Below, one piece after another: positions 16,249-24,473 of a stretch of 64,000 nt of DNA. Numbering within the stretch: position 1 is the first letter of the stretch; every line of letters begins with the position of its first letter. The DNA lies in contig CAZSQM010000001.1 of assembly GCA_964609025.1 (NCBI GenBank), forward strand, positions 205,987 through 269,986. The letters are read 5' to 3'. The translations under genes and the position numbers were made by a program. The notes under the pieces were generated by a model. The model ran no database searches, was not told the origin of the DNA, and saw only the letters and a program-made list of their open reading frames with translations. Origin of the DNA: SIG307 sp964609025 (GTDB taxonomy: Bacteria; Bacillota; Clostridia; Lachnospirales; Lachnospiraceae).

Positions 16249-18117
16249 ATGTCCTCTCTTTCGCATAAATTCCGTGCTTCCCGTCTTGATCCGGACGCTT
16301 TTTTCTCTCCCTTAAAAGCCTTCTTTTTTCTTTGTTTTCTTTTTATCCTTCCGCTGTTTTCCGGATGCTCCTCTGCCGCCAAAACAGCCCCGGATGCTGG
16401 TACGCCTACCGGCGTTTTACACGTTTCCGATGTCCCGGATACAAGCTCCGGCAGCTTTACCGGCTTTTTGGATGAGCTGTTCCGGCAATACGTCACCGCC
16501 GACAGTCTTTCCCTGCACTACACCCTGAACCACCCGGAAACCATGCGGATTACAAAACCGCCGGTAACATTAGGAGGACTTTCCGCAGAAGAGCTGCAAA
16601 CATCAAATGCCGCCGCCCAAAAAAATCTGGAGCTTTTATCTTCCTTCTCCCGTGATTCTTTAGAGCGTTCCGAACAGTTTACCTATGACCTGGCGGAATA
16701 TGCCCTGAAAAACTCGATTTTACCGGAGGGCACAGAGCTGTATGACACGCCGCTTGGCCCGACAACCGGCTTGCAGACGCAGCTTCCGGTTCTGCTTGCG
16801 GAATACCGCTTTTCCTCTCCCTCGGACGTGGAGGACTACTTTTTGCTGCTTGCGGACCTGCCGAATTATTTTTCCGATGTCTGCGCTTTTGAGCGGGAAC
16901 GCTCCGCTGCCGGGACGCAGTCCTGTGCAGAGGTTCTCTCCCGTATCATCCTGCAATGCAAAGCATTTATCGAAAACCCGGAAGATAACTTTTTAATTGC
17001 GGGCTTCCGGGACCGCCTTCTCGCCCTGCCCGATTTAACCGCCACGCAGACCGCCGAACTCTGCGTCCGTAATCAGAACCTCGTGTTTACCAAAGTAATT
17101 CCTGCTTATGAACTGCTGATTGACACTCTCAGGGAGCTTTCCGACCCTTCCGTTCCCTCCTGCGGACTTTGCGCCCTGCCAAACGGCATTGCCTATTATG
17201 AATATCTGGTTCGCAGCACCACAGGCTCCGACCGGAGCATCGACGAGCTGGAAGAATTGCTGCAAACCGCTCTGTTTGACAGCCTGCTCACTATGGTTAC
17301 GCTTTATGAGTCGGAGGCCTTCCGTACAGAACTGGAGGATTACCAGAACAAAGGGCTTTCCACCCTTTTCACTCTTACGCCGCAGGACGGCGCTTCTTCC
17401 GCTGCGCTCCTTTCCTGCCTGCAGGAGCTGATTCTCACCGATTTTCCGTCCCCTGCCGCAGCCTCCTGCCGTGTACAGACGGTGCACCCTTCCCTGGAGG
17501 ACTTTATCAGTCCTGCGCTTTATCTGGTTCCGCCGTTGGACGGCTACACGGAGAATGTGATTTACATCAATCAGGCAAAATGCTCCTTAGAGGAATTATT
17601 TTCCACCCTCGCCCATGAGGGCTACCCGGGACATCTCTACCAGAACACCTACTTTGCGGCGTCCTCCCCTCATCCAATCCGTATGCTTTTCAACTTTACG
17701 GGCTATGACGAGGGCTGGGCAACCTATGCGGAGCTTTATGCTTACCGATACGCCGACTGTTCCGAAGAACTACGCCGGTTTCTGACCGCGGAACAGCTTG
17801 CCGGACTTTGCCTTTACAGCCTTTCCGACATCCGAATCCACTACCGCGGCGAAAGCATGGAAAGCGTCCTTTCCTTCCTGCAAAACTACGGTCTTTCCCC
17901 GGAAGCCGCCACAGAGCTTTACTATACGCAGTTGGCGGAACCGGCAATTTATCTGCCTTATTCGGTAGGCTATCTGGAATTTACGGCTCTGCGGGACCTC
18001 TACTATTCCCTGAAGGGAAACGACGCCTCGCTGCTTCCGTTCCACACCTTCCTTTTAGAAGCCGGACCGGCGCCGTTTTCCCTGCTGAAAGAACGCTTGC
18101 TTGAGGAGTTTCGGTAA
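16249..18117 (+). CDS. DUF885 family lipoprotein, putative metallopeptidase-like
   Basis: About 622 residues. Start 16249 is preferred over the upstream TTG because AAGGAG stands 7 bases before it. A long basic n-region leads to a hydrophobic helix and a lipobox (LFSGC, Cys near 40), so it should be anchored outside the membrane. The DUF885 signature is present: HEGYPGHLYQ at about 455-464 with a downstream GYDEGWATYAELYA, an arrangement like a zinc-peptidase HExxxH with a distal Glu, and a C-terminal YLPYSVGYLEF. Peptidase activity is only a family-level suggestion. It stands alone, divergent from the flagellar cluster. Confidence 0.75.
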   Translation: MSSLSHKFRASRLDPDAFFSPLKAFFFLCFLFILPLFSGCSSAAKTAPDAGTPTGVLHVSDVPDTSSGSFTGFLDELFRQYVTADSLSLHYTLNHPETMRITKPPVTLGGLSAEELQTSNAAAQKNLELLSSFSRDSLERSEQFTYDLAEYALKNSILPEGTELYDTPLGPTTGLQTQLPVLLAEYRFSSPSDVEDYFLLLADLPNYFSDVCAFERERSAAGTQSCAEVLSRIILQCKAFIENPEDNFLIAGFRDRLLALPDLTATQTAELCVRNQNLVFTKVIPAYELLIDTLRELSDPSVPSCGLCALPNGIAYYEYLVRSTTGSDRSIDELEELLQTALFDSLLTMVTLYESEAFRTELEDYQNKGLSTLFTLTPQDGASSAALLSCLQELILTDFPSPAAASCRVQTVHPSLEDFISPALYLVPPLDGYTENVIYINQAKCSLEELFSTLAHEGYPGHLYQNTYFAASSPHPIRMLFNFTGYDEGWATYAELYAYRYADCSEELRRFLTAEQLAGLCLYSLSDIRIHYRGESMESVLSFLQNYGLSPEAATELYYTQLAEPAIYLPYSVGYLEFTALRDLYYSLKGNDASLLPFHTFLLEAGPAPFSLLKERLLEEFR

Positions 18118-18198
18118 GAAATCTCCAATCGGCGATGTACCAAAATGGAAAAGAAGAATAGTCAGGCATAAAAATTTTCCTCTGAAGTTTCAAATTAG

Positions 18199-18354
18199 GG
18201 ATTTACAAAAGCAAATAAATTTTTAACTAGCACTTTTCATGAGGAGGCGCAAACAAAAACTATACCAGAGGATAAAGCCTCTGATACACCTTCTGCGTTA
18301 TTAAAAAAAATTTCTTATATCAAGAAAGAAATTATGAGTTCTCAATATTTTTGA
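18199..18354 (+). pseudogene. C-terminal gene remnant at the edge of the restriction-modification island
   Basis: An open stretch of 51 codons with no start codon, beginning after a stop and ending at TGA 18352-18354, reads like a normal charged C-terminus (FHEEAQTK, ISYIKKEIMSSQYF). It is AT-rich like the island that follows. I interpret it as the tail of a gene cut off when the island was inserted. The gene of origin is not recognised. Confidence 0.3.
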
Positions 18355-18405
18355 TTGAAATCATCGTAAAAATATGATATACTTTTTAGGATGCGGAGGT
18401 GCGCT

Positions 18406-18617
18406 ATGGTAATGGATTATTCCAAACTGTGGAAGTTACTTGTAGACAAAAAATTGAAAAAAAGGATTTGGCAAGGCTGGCCAATTTAAGCACATCAACA
18501 GTTTCAAAGCTTTCCTCAAACCAAAATGTGAATACCAATGTTTTAGTTAAAATATGTGAAGCTCTTGAATGTAATCTGTGCGACATTGCTGACGTCAATA
18601 ATACCATGGAGGTTTAA
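18406..18617 (+). CDS. small Cro/XRE-type HTH regulator, frameshifted in an A-run
   Basis: GGAGGT (18395-18400) leads to ATG 18406, which reads MDYSKLWKLLVDKKLKK and then derails; the rest (LARLANLSTSTVSKLSSNQN, then LVKICEALECNLCDIADV) is in another frame. One extra A in the run of seven at 18457-18463 restores a 71-residue protein closely similar to the intact HTH at 20453. The rejoined protein has the DNA-binding HTH core and the acidic C-terminal LCDI segment common in this regulator type. It ends 3 bases before the methylase start, so it is probably translationally coupled and may control that gene. Slippage, phase variation, decay or sequencing error cannot be told apart here. Confidence 0.55.
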
Positions 18618-18620
18618 CCG

Positions 18621-20441
18621 TTGGAAGTGACAAAGATAAATCGTTTATCCTTATATACGGTTTTAAAGGAAAAACTACACTCATTCTTAAACGACCAAAT
18701 AGAAAATGGAATAATGCTTTTTTGCCTTTCTGACTATGGGTGTAACACCTCTGACTATTTTAATAGTAGTTCTGCGGAGGTTGCGGCAATCCTCAAAGAA
18801 AGCGGCTTAACAACAGATTTAGAAACTATTATAGAATTTTTTGAATCACTTTTCGAAGAAAACAATAAAAATGAAAACGGCATTGTGTTTACACCGCAAT
18901 ATATTGCAGATTACATTGCAAAAAGCGTATTTACTACAAACATTTCATATAATCCAAATACTTTGATAATTGATCCCGGCTGCGGATGCGGAACTTTTCT
19001 ACTCGCTGTAACGGAATTCATTTTGTCTAACTATAATGTTAATGTTGACTCAGTTATAGAACAGAATATATACGGTATCGATCTTGATGAAAATAATGTT
19101 CGGAGATGTACATTAATATTGAAATTATTAAGCGCAAAACATGGTGGTAATTATTCTGAACTAAAGCCTAACATTATTTGCCGAGATAGTTTAAAATGCA
19201 ATTGGACTGAGGAGTTTGATGTTGAATCCTTTTCATTTATAATTGGTAATCCTCCGTATGTAAATCCTCACAATATGAATAAGGAAACCGTTGAGTTCTT
19301 GAAATCAACATTTTCAACGACACAGAATGGTGTTTTTAATATTTTTTACGCTTTTATTGAACAAGCTATGCTTTTCCTTGATAAACAAGGCGTACTCGGA
19401 TATATTGTGCCGAACAATTTTCTGACTATTAAATCTGCTCTTGAACTTCGAAAATATTTGCGGATGTATAGATACGTCAACAGAATCCTCGATTTTGGCG
19501 ATAATATGGTTTTTAAACCTGTGAGAACATATAATTGCATTCTGCTTTTGTCAAAACAAGACAATAACGAATTTGAGTATAGTATTATGCCAAAGGTTGA
19601 TGATATCAAGGAACAATTGGCATCAGTATGTTTTAATAAGATGCCCATTGATAGACTCGACAAAAACGGTTGGAAACTTGTTGACGAAAAGACATATAAA
19701 AATCTACATAAAATAGAATCTCAATTTGTTTCGATTAAGGAGTTTATACGGACAGGTATAGCTACGCTCAGAGATGGCGCTTATTTAGTAGATTGTGATG
19801 AACAAGGATTTTATAAACTCATAGGAACCAAAAAAATATATATTGAAGATGGGCTTGTAAAACCTATTTATAAGATTCCGGAGTTAACACTTTATGATAA
19901 TATTGATGATGCAAAACGATATATTATATTTCCTTATGTGAAATCAAATAACAGATATATACTTATCAACGAAGATGAATTTAAAAGGGTATATCCGAAA
20001 ACATATCTCTGTCTAAATAAACAACGAGATGAACTTGATTCTCGCGACAAAGGAAAGGGAGCTTCCCAAGGTTGGTATGCGTACGGTAGAACACAGGGAC
20101 TTAATAAATATGGGAAAAAACTTTTGTTTCCGACATTTTCCAATAAACCTCATTTTACATATGTGGATAATGAAGATGCCCTTTTTTGTAATGGTTATGC
20201 AGTTTTTGAAAATGATAAATATGAACTTGATATCCTTCAGCGGATACTTAATTCGCGCTTAATGGAGTATTACGTAAGTAATACCAGTTATTGCATTGAA
20301 GGCGGTTATTATTGTTATCAGAAGAAATATATTGAACGTTTTTCGTTACCATGGTTTACCGAAGATGATCTTAGTTTTATTCGTAAGGCACCAAAAAAGG
20401 TATTGGATGAATATCTGTGGACTCTATATGGTCTTGAATGA
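18621..20441 (+). CDS. type II DNA N6-adenine methyltransferase, gamma type
   Basis: Modification enzyme of a restriction-modification system, 606 residues, TTG start with GGAGG nine bases upstream. Motif order is X-I-IV: motif X VFTPQYIADYIAKSV (about 91-105), motif I (AdoMet) IIDPGCGCGTFLL (about 115-127), motif IV NPPYVNP (about 213-219), and a C-terminal target-recognition region (about 380-600). This is the gamma (TaqI/Eco57I-like) class that methylates adenine. The coding sequence is much more AT-rich than flanking core genes, suggesting transfer. HTH genes flank it and a convergent nuclease gene lies downstream. The recognition sequence cannot be read from sequence. Confidence 0.85.
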   Translation: MEVTKINRLSLYTVLKEKLHSFLNDQIENGIMLFCLSDYGCNTSDYFNSSSAEVAAILKESGLTTDLETIIEFFESLFEENNKNENGIVFTPQYIADYIAKSVFTTNISYNPNTLIIDPGCGCGTFLLAVTEFILSNYNVNVDSVIEQNIYGIDLDENNVRRCTLILKLLSAKHGGNYSELKPNIICRDSLKCNWTEEFDVESFSFIIGNPPYVNPHNMNKETVEFLKSTFSTTQNGVFNIFYAFIEQAMLFLDKQGVLGYIVPNNFLTIKSALELRKYLRMYRYVNRILDFGDNMVFKPVRTYNCILLLSKQDNNEFEYSIMPKVDDIKEQLASVCFNKMPIDRLDKNGWKLVDEKTYKNLHKIESQFVSIKEFIRTGIATLRDGAYLVDCDEQGFYKLIGTKKIYIEDGLVKPIYKIPELTLYDNIDDAKRYIIFPYVKSNNRYILINEDEFKRVYPKTYLCLNKQRDELDSRDKGKGASQGWYAYGRTQGLNKYGKKLLFPTFSNKPHFTYVDNEDALFCNGYAVFENDKYELDILQRILNSRLMEYYVSNTSYCIEGGYYCYQKKYIERFSLPWFTEDDLSFIRKAPKKVLDEYLWTLYGLE

Positions 20442-20452
20442 GGTGATAGCAC

Positions 20453-20653
20453 ATGGCCGTAAATTATGATAAACTGTGGAAACTGTTAATCGACAAAAAA
20501 ATGAAACGCACCGATTTGATTTCTGGCGCCAGGATAAGCACCACTGTTCTTTCCAAAATGGGAAAAAACGAATATGTATCTCTCGAAAATATAGACAAAG
20601 TCTGCAAATATCTTAATTGTAACATGAACGATATTTTTGAACTTACAAAATAA
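20453..20653 (+). CDS. Cro/XRE-type HTH regulator
   Basis: 66-residue DNA-binding protein that is nearly all HTH domain: LWKLLIDKKMKRTDLISGAR, then the recognition-helix region STTVLSKMGKNEYVSLENI and a C-terminal CKYLNCNMNDIFEL. GAGGTGAT stands before ATG 20453, 11 bases after the methylase stop, so it belongs to the methylase transcript. It is a paralogue of the frameshifted HTH at 18406-18617; the two flank the methylase. Likely role: dosage control of the restriction-modification genes, by analogy with controller proteins. Confidence 0.75.
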   Translation: MAVNYDKLWKLLIDKKMKRTDLISGARISTTVLSKMGKNEYVSLENIDKVCKYLNCNMNDIFELTK

Positions 20654-20655
20654 TC

Positions 20656-20694
20656 GGAACGTTCCCGTGACAAAAATGTCAGCGAGAACGTTCC
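20656..20694. terminator. bidirectional terminator between HTH and nuclease genes
   Basis: GGAACGTTC (20656-20664) and GAACGTTCC (20686-20694) form a 9-bp stem with an inner TGAC/GTCA pair. It lies 3 bases after the HTH stop and just beyond the convergent nuclease stop, with AT-rich sequence on both sides. Confidence 0.65.
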
Positions 20695-20704
20695 TAAATA
20701 ATAA

Positions 20705-21529
20705 TTATCCCATGAGGTTATCAAGATTATAGCGGCTCCCATATACGCTCAAAATATCCTGGGCAAAATCTTGAAAGTTCAATGTGGCATATTCGATTGC
20801 GAAAGACGGCGATATGTAACCAGCGTATTTTAATTCAGCACTGTTTCTAAAAAGATACGGCTGAGGTCGATTGAAATCTACAATAAGCAATGCACACCTT
20901 TCATACGCATAATCTTCCCCTCCGGTTTTACGATTGTTTATAGAGTTAAAGAAACTTATATATTTTTCTACATTGGTTTGCCTATCACGAAAACCTACTT
21001 GATTCCTTTTTACGAGATCATCATCATATTCATGTACCGGAATTAAGTATACCTCGCCCAAGACAATATTGGGATAACGCATATGAAGGTTTTGTGCTTC
21101 GGCAAAGGTTCTTTCAAAAAGAGTATCAGAATTTTTAGCGAGGCTACTCATCTGGCTCCTGACATTAATAACCAGTGTATTAGTTGAGTATTCAAAACCA
21201 TAAGAATCGCTCTTGTTTTCAAAAGCTAATGGTCCCCAATTAATGGTTGTAGGTACTTTTCTGATATTCGATGGTACGATGCACACGTCTTGGTCTTTCT
21301 GTTTTAAAAAGCCGGCCATTTTAAGTTCTGGTTTTGTATCCCCAAAGTGAGGATAGATATTTAATCTCCTTACGCCAGCCTCAATAAACTCATGCTTAAC
21401 TGCATCATGTATGAGATTAATGAGCCCGGAAGATCGTATCATAGATTCTTTCCCTTTGGCGCCGCCTAAAACAATGGATTCTTCAATTAAGTGCTTAAAT
21501 TGAAGCAACTGTTCATCTATATATGCCAT
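20705..21529 (-). CDS. probable type II restriction endonuclease
   Basis: 274 residues, convergent to the methylase. Position beside a solitary type II methylase plus HTH controllers, and size, fit a cognate nuclease. Features: an HFGDTKPELKMAGFL segment (about 61-75) followed by KDQDVCIVP, which could hold a PD-(D/E)xK-like centre, and VRSQMSSLAKNSDTLFERTF (about 123-142) with LGEVYLIPVHEYD (about 156-168), which I associate with a restriction-endonuclease family from memory. The active-site residues are not assigned with certainty. A good AGGAGGT site lies upstream of the ATG. Base composition matches the methylase. Confidence 0.6.
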   Translation of the reverse strand: MAYIDEQLLQFKHLIEESIVLGGAKGKESMIRSSGLINLIHDAVKHEFIEAGVRRLNIYPHFGDTKPELKMAGFLKQKDQDVCIVPSNIRKVPTTINWGPLAFENKSDSYGFEYSTNTLVINVRSQMSSLAKNSDTLFERTFAEAQNLHMRYPNIVLGEVYLIPVHEYDDDLVKRNQVGFRDRQTNVEKYISFFNSINNRKTGGEDYAYERCALLIVDFNRPQPYLFRNSAELKYAGYISPSFAIEYATLNFQDFAQDILSVYGSRYNLDNLMG

Positions 21530-21567
21530 TTTGCAGACCTCCTGATATTATATATTTCGACAATATT

Positions 21568-21723
21568 TTAATAAAAAGCCAGGCACATTGGTTTCGATAT
21601 ATTTTCCGCACTACTGTTGCCTTTACTCATTATCTGGCGGTATTCGAAAAAGAAATCTATTCCGGTTGGTGATTTGATTTTTATTAATGGATAAATATTA
21701 TCTTTCCCACGAAATTTCTCCAA
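21568..21723 (-). CDS. 51-residue ORF between controller and nuclease, doubtful
   Basis: Directly after the HTH controller stop, the same frame stays open for 56 codons. From a TTG at 21723 it would give a 51-residue peptide (IYPLIKIKSPTGIDFFFEY in the middle). There is no convincing ribosome binding site for the TTG. It could be a remnant of a longer controller, a readthrough extension, or chance. Confidence 0.25.
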   Translation of the reverse strand: MEKFRGKDNIYPLIKIKSPTGIDFFFEYRQIMSKGNSSAENISKPMCLAFY

Positions 21724-21738
21724 TTGTATTGAACAAAC

Positions 21739-21945
21739 TTAAATATTTTCGAATAACTCGCTAAGCGTAACTTCAAGTCCGTCTGCTATTTTCTTAATAT
21801 TGCAGATAGATATATTTCTACGCCCGGCTTCGACAGATGCAAAATATGTTCTGTCCATACCTATCTTTAACGCAAACTTTTCTTGACTAAGACCCGTTTT
21901 AGACCTCAACTCACGAATTCTATTGCCCAAGTCCTTTGTAATCAT
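21739..21945 (-). CDS. restriction-modification controller-type HTH protein
   Basis: 68-residue XRE-family DNA-binding protein. The start at 21945 (MITKDLGNRIRELR) is chosen over a longer frame because the HTH begins here and GAGGTGTATCTCT precedes it. The HTH is textbook: KTGLSQEKFALKIGMDRTYFASVEAGRRNIS (two pieces, about 16-46), then IADGLEVTLSELFE. Size and sequence fit C proteins that time expression of restriction genes. It lies upstream of the nuclease on the same strand, so it probably controls the nuclease and may autoregulate. Confidence 0.8.
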   Translation of the reverse strand: MITKDLGNRIRELRSKTGLSQEKFALKIGMDRTYFASVEAGRRNISICNIKKIADGLEVTLSELFENI

Positions 21946-22291
21946 AGAGATACACCTCCACATTAATATTATATAAGCAGACAGATTTTGAAACAACGGT
22001 CTATAAGCAACAACAGTAAGAATGCAGTAAATTTTGCCGCTTATTTATAAACAATTTGCCAAAATACCGTCAGAAGGTTCTCTCACCGTTGAGTGTTTTA
22101 ACCTTTGTAAAAAATCACACCGATGTGTAGGATTTGTATCATTAGCCATTACAAGAAAGAAAAAATCGGTATATCCGATAAATCTACACTAAACCATTCC
22201 AATATTTTTTTTGGAATCAAAAATCGAATGCCGAATCTATTTTATTTAGCATTTTAAAAGAACATCTCCGCTTTCCTGTGACGCCCTTTCT

Positions 22292-22440
22292 TTAATACTG
22301 CTTCCGATAAACCTCACATCCTTTCGTAAACAGCTCTGTAACCAAAACTTCTCTTTCCGAAACCTTTCCGGTTCTTCTTGTAGAATCAAGGATTCTTACC
22401 TTTGTTTTTTCAACATCCTGTATAAAACATGACTCTAGGA
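22292..22440 (-). pseudogene. gene remnant or small ORF, unrecognised
   Basis: A minus-strand frame reads ILESCFIQDVEKTKVRIL and then TRRTGKVSEREVLVTELF before a stop at 22292. Its upstream end runs into the terminator of the anti-sigma-like gene, so there is no room for a normal start. The residue pattern looks like the end of a real protein, perhaps a truncated gene. The rest of 21950-22460 shows no gene. Confidence 0.25.
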
Positions 22441-22462
22441 TAAGGTCTCGAGGGGAACTGCC

Positions 22463-22492
22463 AAAAAAGAAAGGGGCCGCGCATTCGGCCCC
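22463..22492 (-). terminator. intrinsic terminator of the ECF sigma operon
   Basis: On the minus strand the palindrome GGGGCCGAATGCGCGGCCCC (22492-22473) is followed directly by TTTCTTTTTT. It stands 25 bases after the stop of the anti-sigma-like gene. Confidence 0.85.
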
Positions 22493-22516
22493 TTTCAAAC
22501 CATTTTGTTTACCCTT

Positions 22517-23404
22517 TTAAAACTGTTCAAACCACTGAACCATCAATTCCCGCGCTGCTTCAAGGTCTTCCGGCTCATAAAGAATCATCAGATGATAGAA
22601 TACCGCACCGTCTACCAGGTAGCCTTCCAGATAACGGTTTCCCTCCTCCTGCTCCTCGAAAACAAGAACCGCGTTCCTGCCGCTTCCCGTCGTATACTCT
22701 TCCTTCCGGTAGCTCCCCTTCCAGTCTGTCTCTTCTACAGTCTCAAAACCCCCGCCATGATACTTAAAGGGACATTCCGTGGTATAAATAGAGGCCGTTT
22801 CCTGCATCCAAATCTCCTGCGTTTTATGAACCTTATAATCCTTAAACAGGGCTACTTCTCCAAGTTCTCCGTCCGTGGTTCCGATGACACGTACACGTAC
22901 CTCATCCGGCGTTCCCCATACATTAGTTTCCCTAAGTCCTGCATAGCCGATGTATGCTCTGGCCTCCTCTACGGATGCATACTCCTTGATCCAGCTCGGA
23001 TACTTCTGGCTGTAATTCTCCTCTGCCATCTGCTCCAACAAAAAGCTCTTCACCTCTGTGACTCCGCCCGTAAACTCCTCTGCCAAAACCCGTTCGGTTT
23101 CCACCTGAAGCAGGTATCCCGGCAGCTTTTCATTCCGGCTGGCTGTAAATTGAAATACCCCCAAACTTGCCGCATATGCCACCCCTCCGCCGAGCAAAAG
23201 CACGGCAGCTGCGACAGCCGCAGCCCATTTCATTGCGCTCCGTCCCATCGGTTTCTTCTTCAAAGTATACTCCGCCATCACTTTCGCCTCCTTCTTCTCC
23301 TGTTCCGTTTCAATCCATTCGTCCTCCAGATAATTCATTGCCGTCAGCAAATCCTTCCCGGTCAACTTTATCTCCTGTTTTGTTCCCTGTTCCGCCTGTT
23401 TCAT
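22517..23404 (-). CDS. membrane protein, putative anti-sigma factor
   Basis: 295 residues with a cytoplasmic N-terminus (about 1-57, rich in Glu and Lys), one membrane helix (about 58-82, MKWAAAVAAAVLLLGGGVAYAA) and an extracellular domain (about 85-295). This single-pass layout, with the ATG overlapping the ECF sigma stop by 4 bases, fits an anti-sigma partner that holds the sigma factor at the membrane until an outside signal arrives. No zinc-binding anti-sigma HxxxCxxC motif is seen, so the pairing mode is inferred from gene order. The extracellular part ends with a GNRYLEGYLVDGAVFYHLMI sandwich of unknown ligand. Confidence 0.65.
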   Translation of the reverse strand: MKQAEQGTKQEIKLTGKDLLTAMNYLEDEWIETEQEKKEAKVMAEYTLKKKPMGRSAMKWAAAVAAAVLLLGGGVAYAASLGVFQFTASRNEKLPGYLLQVETERVLAEEFTGGVTEVKSFLLEQMAEENYSQKYPSWIKEYASVEEARAYIGYAGLRETNVWGTPDEVRVRVIGTTDGELGEVALFKDYKVHKTQEIWMQETASIYTTECPFKYHGGGFETVEETDWKGSYRKEEYTTGSGRNAVLVFEEQEEGNRYLEGYLVDGAVFYHLMILYEPEDLEAARELMVQWFEQF

Positions 23405-23946
23405 CCTACAATGCCCTCCTTTTTTAATTCATTCCACAACTGTTTTCGCATCCGGAATAACATACTTGTTACCTTGCTCTCCCGATAGCCGAACCTATCC
23501 GACAACTCCCGGATTGACTCGCCGTACCAGTAACGTCTGACAAACAGCTGCCGTTTTTCCTCCGACAGTCCTTTCAGGAAGCCTGTAAGCAATTCTCCCA
23601 GCTCCTGCTGCCCGACAGCGGCGGCACCGTCCGGGATGCATTGCTCCAACTCCGCGGAAAGCTCCACCACGACCGCATTCCGCTTCGCCGCCTGATTCCA
23701 TTCCACTTTGTTTAACGCAAGGTTCCGGCAGATTTTTGCCGTATACGCAAACAAAAACTGCGGACGCTTCGGCGGAATACTGTTCCAGACTGCCAGATAG
23801 GTGTCGTTCAGGCACTCCTTGGCATCCTCCTCGGGAAGAATCCGTTCCGCCAGCTGCCTGAGCCGTCTTCCGTACTTTTGTTCCAGCTCGTTTATGCCCT
23901 GCTCTTTTCTGCTTTGCAACAGTGTCAGGATTTCCTCATCCTCCAT
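23401..23946 (-). CDS. ECF-type RNA polymerase sigma factor
   Basis: About 181 residues from ATG 23946, chosen because AAAGGAGG stands just before it; a start at 23964 is possible. Region 2 is visible at about 40-70 (ILPEEDAKECLNDTYLAVWNSI, then AYTAKICRNLALN), and region 4 at about 125-170 (LSEEKRQLFVRRYWYGESIREL, then VTSMLFRMRKQLW), the HTH that reads the -35 element. It is translationally coupled to a membrane protein, as in sigma/anti-sigma pairs. It probably activates its own operon and a small cell-envelope regulon; targets are not visible here. Confidence 0.85.
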   Translation of the reverse strand: MEDEEILTLLQSRKEQGINELEQKYGRRLRQLAERILPEEDAKECLNDTYLAVWNSIPPKRPQFLFAYTAKICRNLALNKVEWNQAAKRNAVVVELSAELEQCIPDGAAAVGQQELGELLTGFLKGLSEEKRQLFVRRYWYGESIRELSDRFGYRESKVTSMLFRMRKQLWNELKKEGIVG

Positions 23947-24024
23947 CGCTTTTCCTCCTTTCACTACAATAAACAGGAAACAACACGGTTTGGTTGCGTT
24001 TTATATGTTCTTTTATTTTCCCTA

Positions 24025-24054
24025 TTGACAGCTTCTTTCCTACCATGTTACAAT
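24025..24054 (+). promoter_or_regulatory. sigma-A promoter of the polyamine operon leader
   Basis: TTGACA (24025-24030), 18-base spacer, TACAAT (24049-24054). Transcription should begin near 24061, leaving a leader of about 410 nt before the speA start codon. Confidence 0.75.
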
Positions 24055-24349
24055 AATATCACTTTGGAAGGAATGTATACAGAGCCTTTCTAAGCAATTA
24101 TCGGGACCACTCGCAGGAGTTAAGGCCATACGGACAGCCGGGTCCACTGCCGATTGGCAACGGTCGTTGCCTTATTGATTGAGTTAAAAGCTCAAATTTT
24201 ATAAGTTGGTTACTTCATAACCGAATTGCGTTTTGACGCAGACTTGTGAAACGGTCAATAAGAGTAGTAAAAGTGATTGCTATATAGACTCTGATCATCC
24301 CGAATCCAGATACCTGATAGAATTTTATTCTGCCGGAGGCTTTTCCGGT

Positions 24350-24366
24350 AAAGGTAAACCTTTTTT
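24350..24366 (+). terminator. weak terminator-like stem within the speA leader
   Basis: AAAGG (24350-24354) pairs with CCTTT (24359-24363) across TAAA, and the T-run continues to 24366. The CCGGA/TCCGG hairpin stands just before it. Weak alone; possibly a first regulatory step ahead of the stronger terminator. Confidence 0.3.
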
Positions 24367-24409
24367 GCATGGATTATATGTTTTTGCTTTACTTAGGTGA
24401 TGTGACATT

Positions 24410-24442
24410 GCAAGCTGCGTTTTACGCGGGCTTGCTTTTTTT
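24410..24442 (+). terminator. leader terminator upstream of speA
   Basis: GCAAGC (24410-24415) pairs with GCTTGC (24430-24435), with an inner GCG/CGC extension and a TTTTA loop, followed by seven T (24436-24442). It lies 31 bases before the speA start, so readthrough is required for expression. Confidence 0.75.
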
Positions 24443-24473
24443 AATTTCGGAAAACCTTAAGGAGAACCTTACC

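Larger units (their letters stand above)
24061..24442 (+). ncRNA. structured 5' leader of the speA operon, candidate riboswitch or attenuator
   Basis: No family recognised. Paired elements readable in order: GGACC 24104-24108 with GGTCC 24141-24145 closing a junction that holds ACTC/GAGT (24109-24120) and GGC/GCC (24124-24139); GGCAAC/GTTGCC (24156-24171); TTGAG/CTCAA (24179-24195); GGTTA/TAACC (24208-24222); TGCGT/ACGCA (24227-24240); CCGGA/TCCGG (24333-24348). The leader ends in a canonical terminator (24410-24442). Segment 24236-24246 (ACGCAGACTTG) can pair with 24411-24420 (CAAGCTGCGT) with one bulge, which would break the terminator; the same segment is also needed for the 24227-24240 hairpin. 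This is the logic of a transcription attenuator. Ligand (polyamine, arginine, other) is unknown. Confidence 0.6.

Noticed and set aside
21997..22291. Searched for a gene in the gap after the restriction-modification island
   Set aside because: Stops are frequent in all frames and no start with a ribosome binding site was found.
22505..23488. 327-codon plus-strand frame
   Set aside because: It is antisense to the anti-sigma-like gene, which has a signal of codon structure, a partner sigma gene, a coupled start and a terminator.
24369..24473. N-terminal extension of SpeA or a leader peptide (MDYMFLLYLGDV...)
   Set aside because: The bases are the leader terminator hairpin and T-run; AAGGAG and ATG 24474 give the normal family start.
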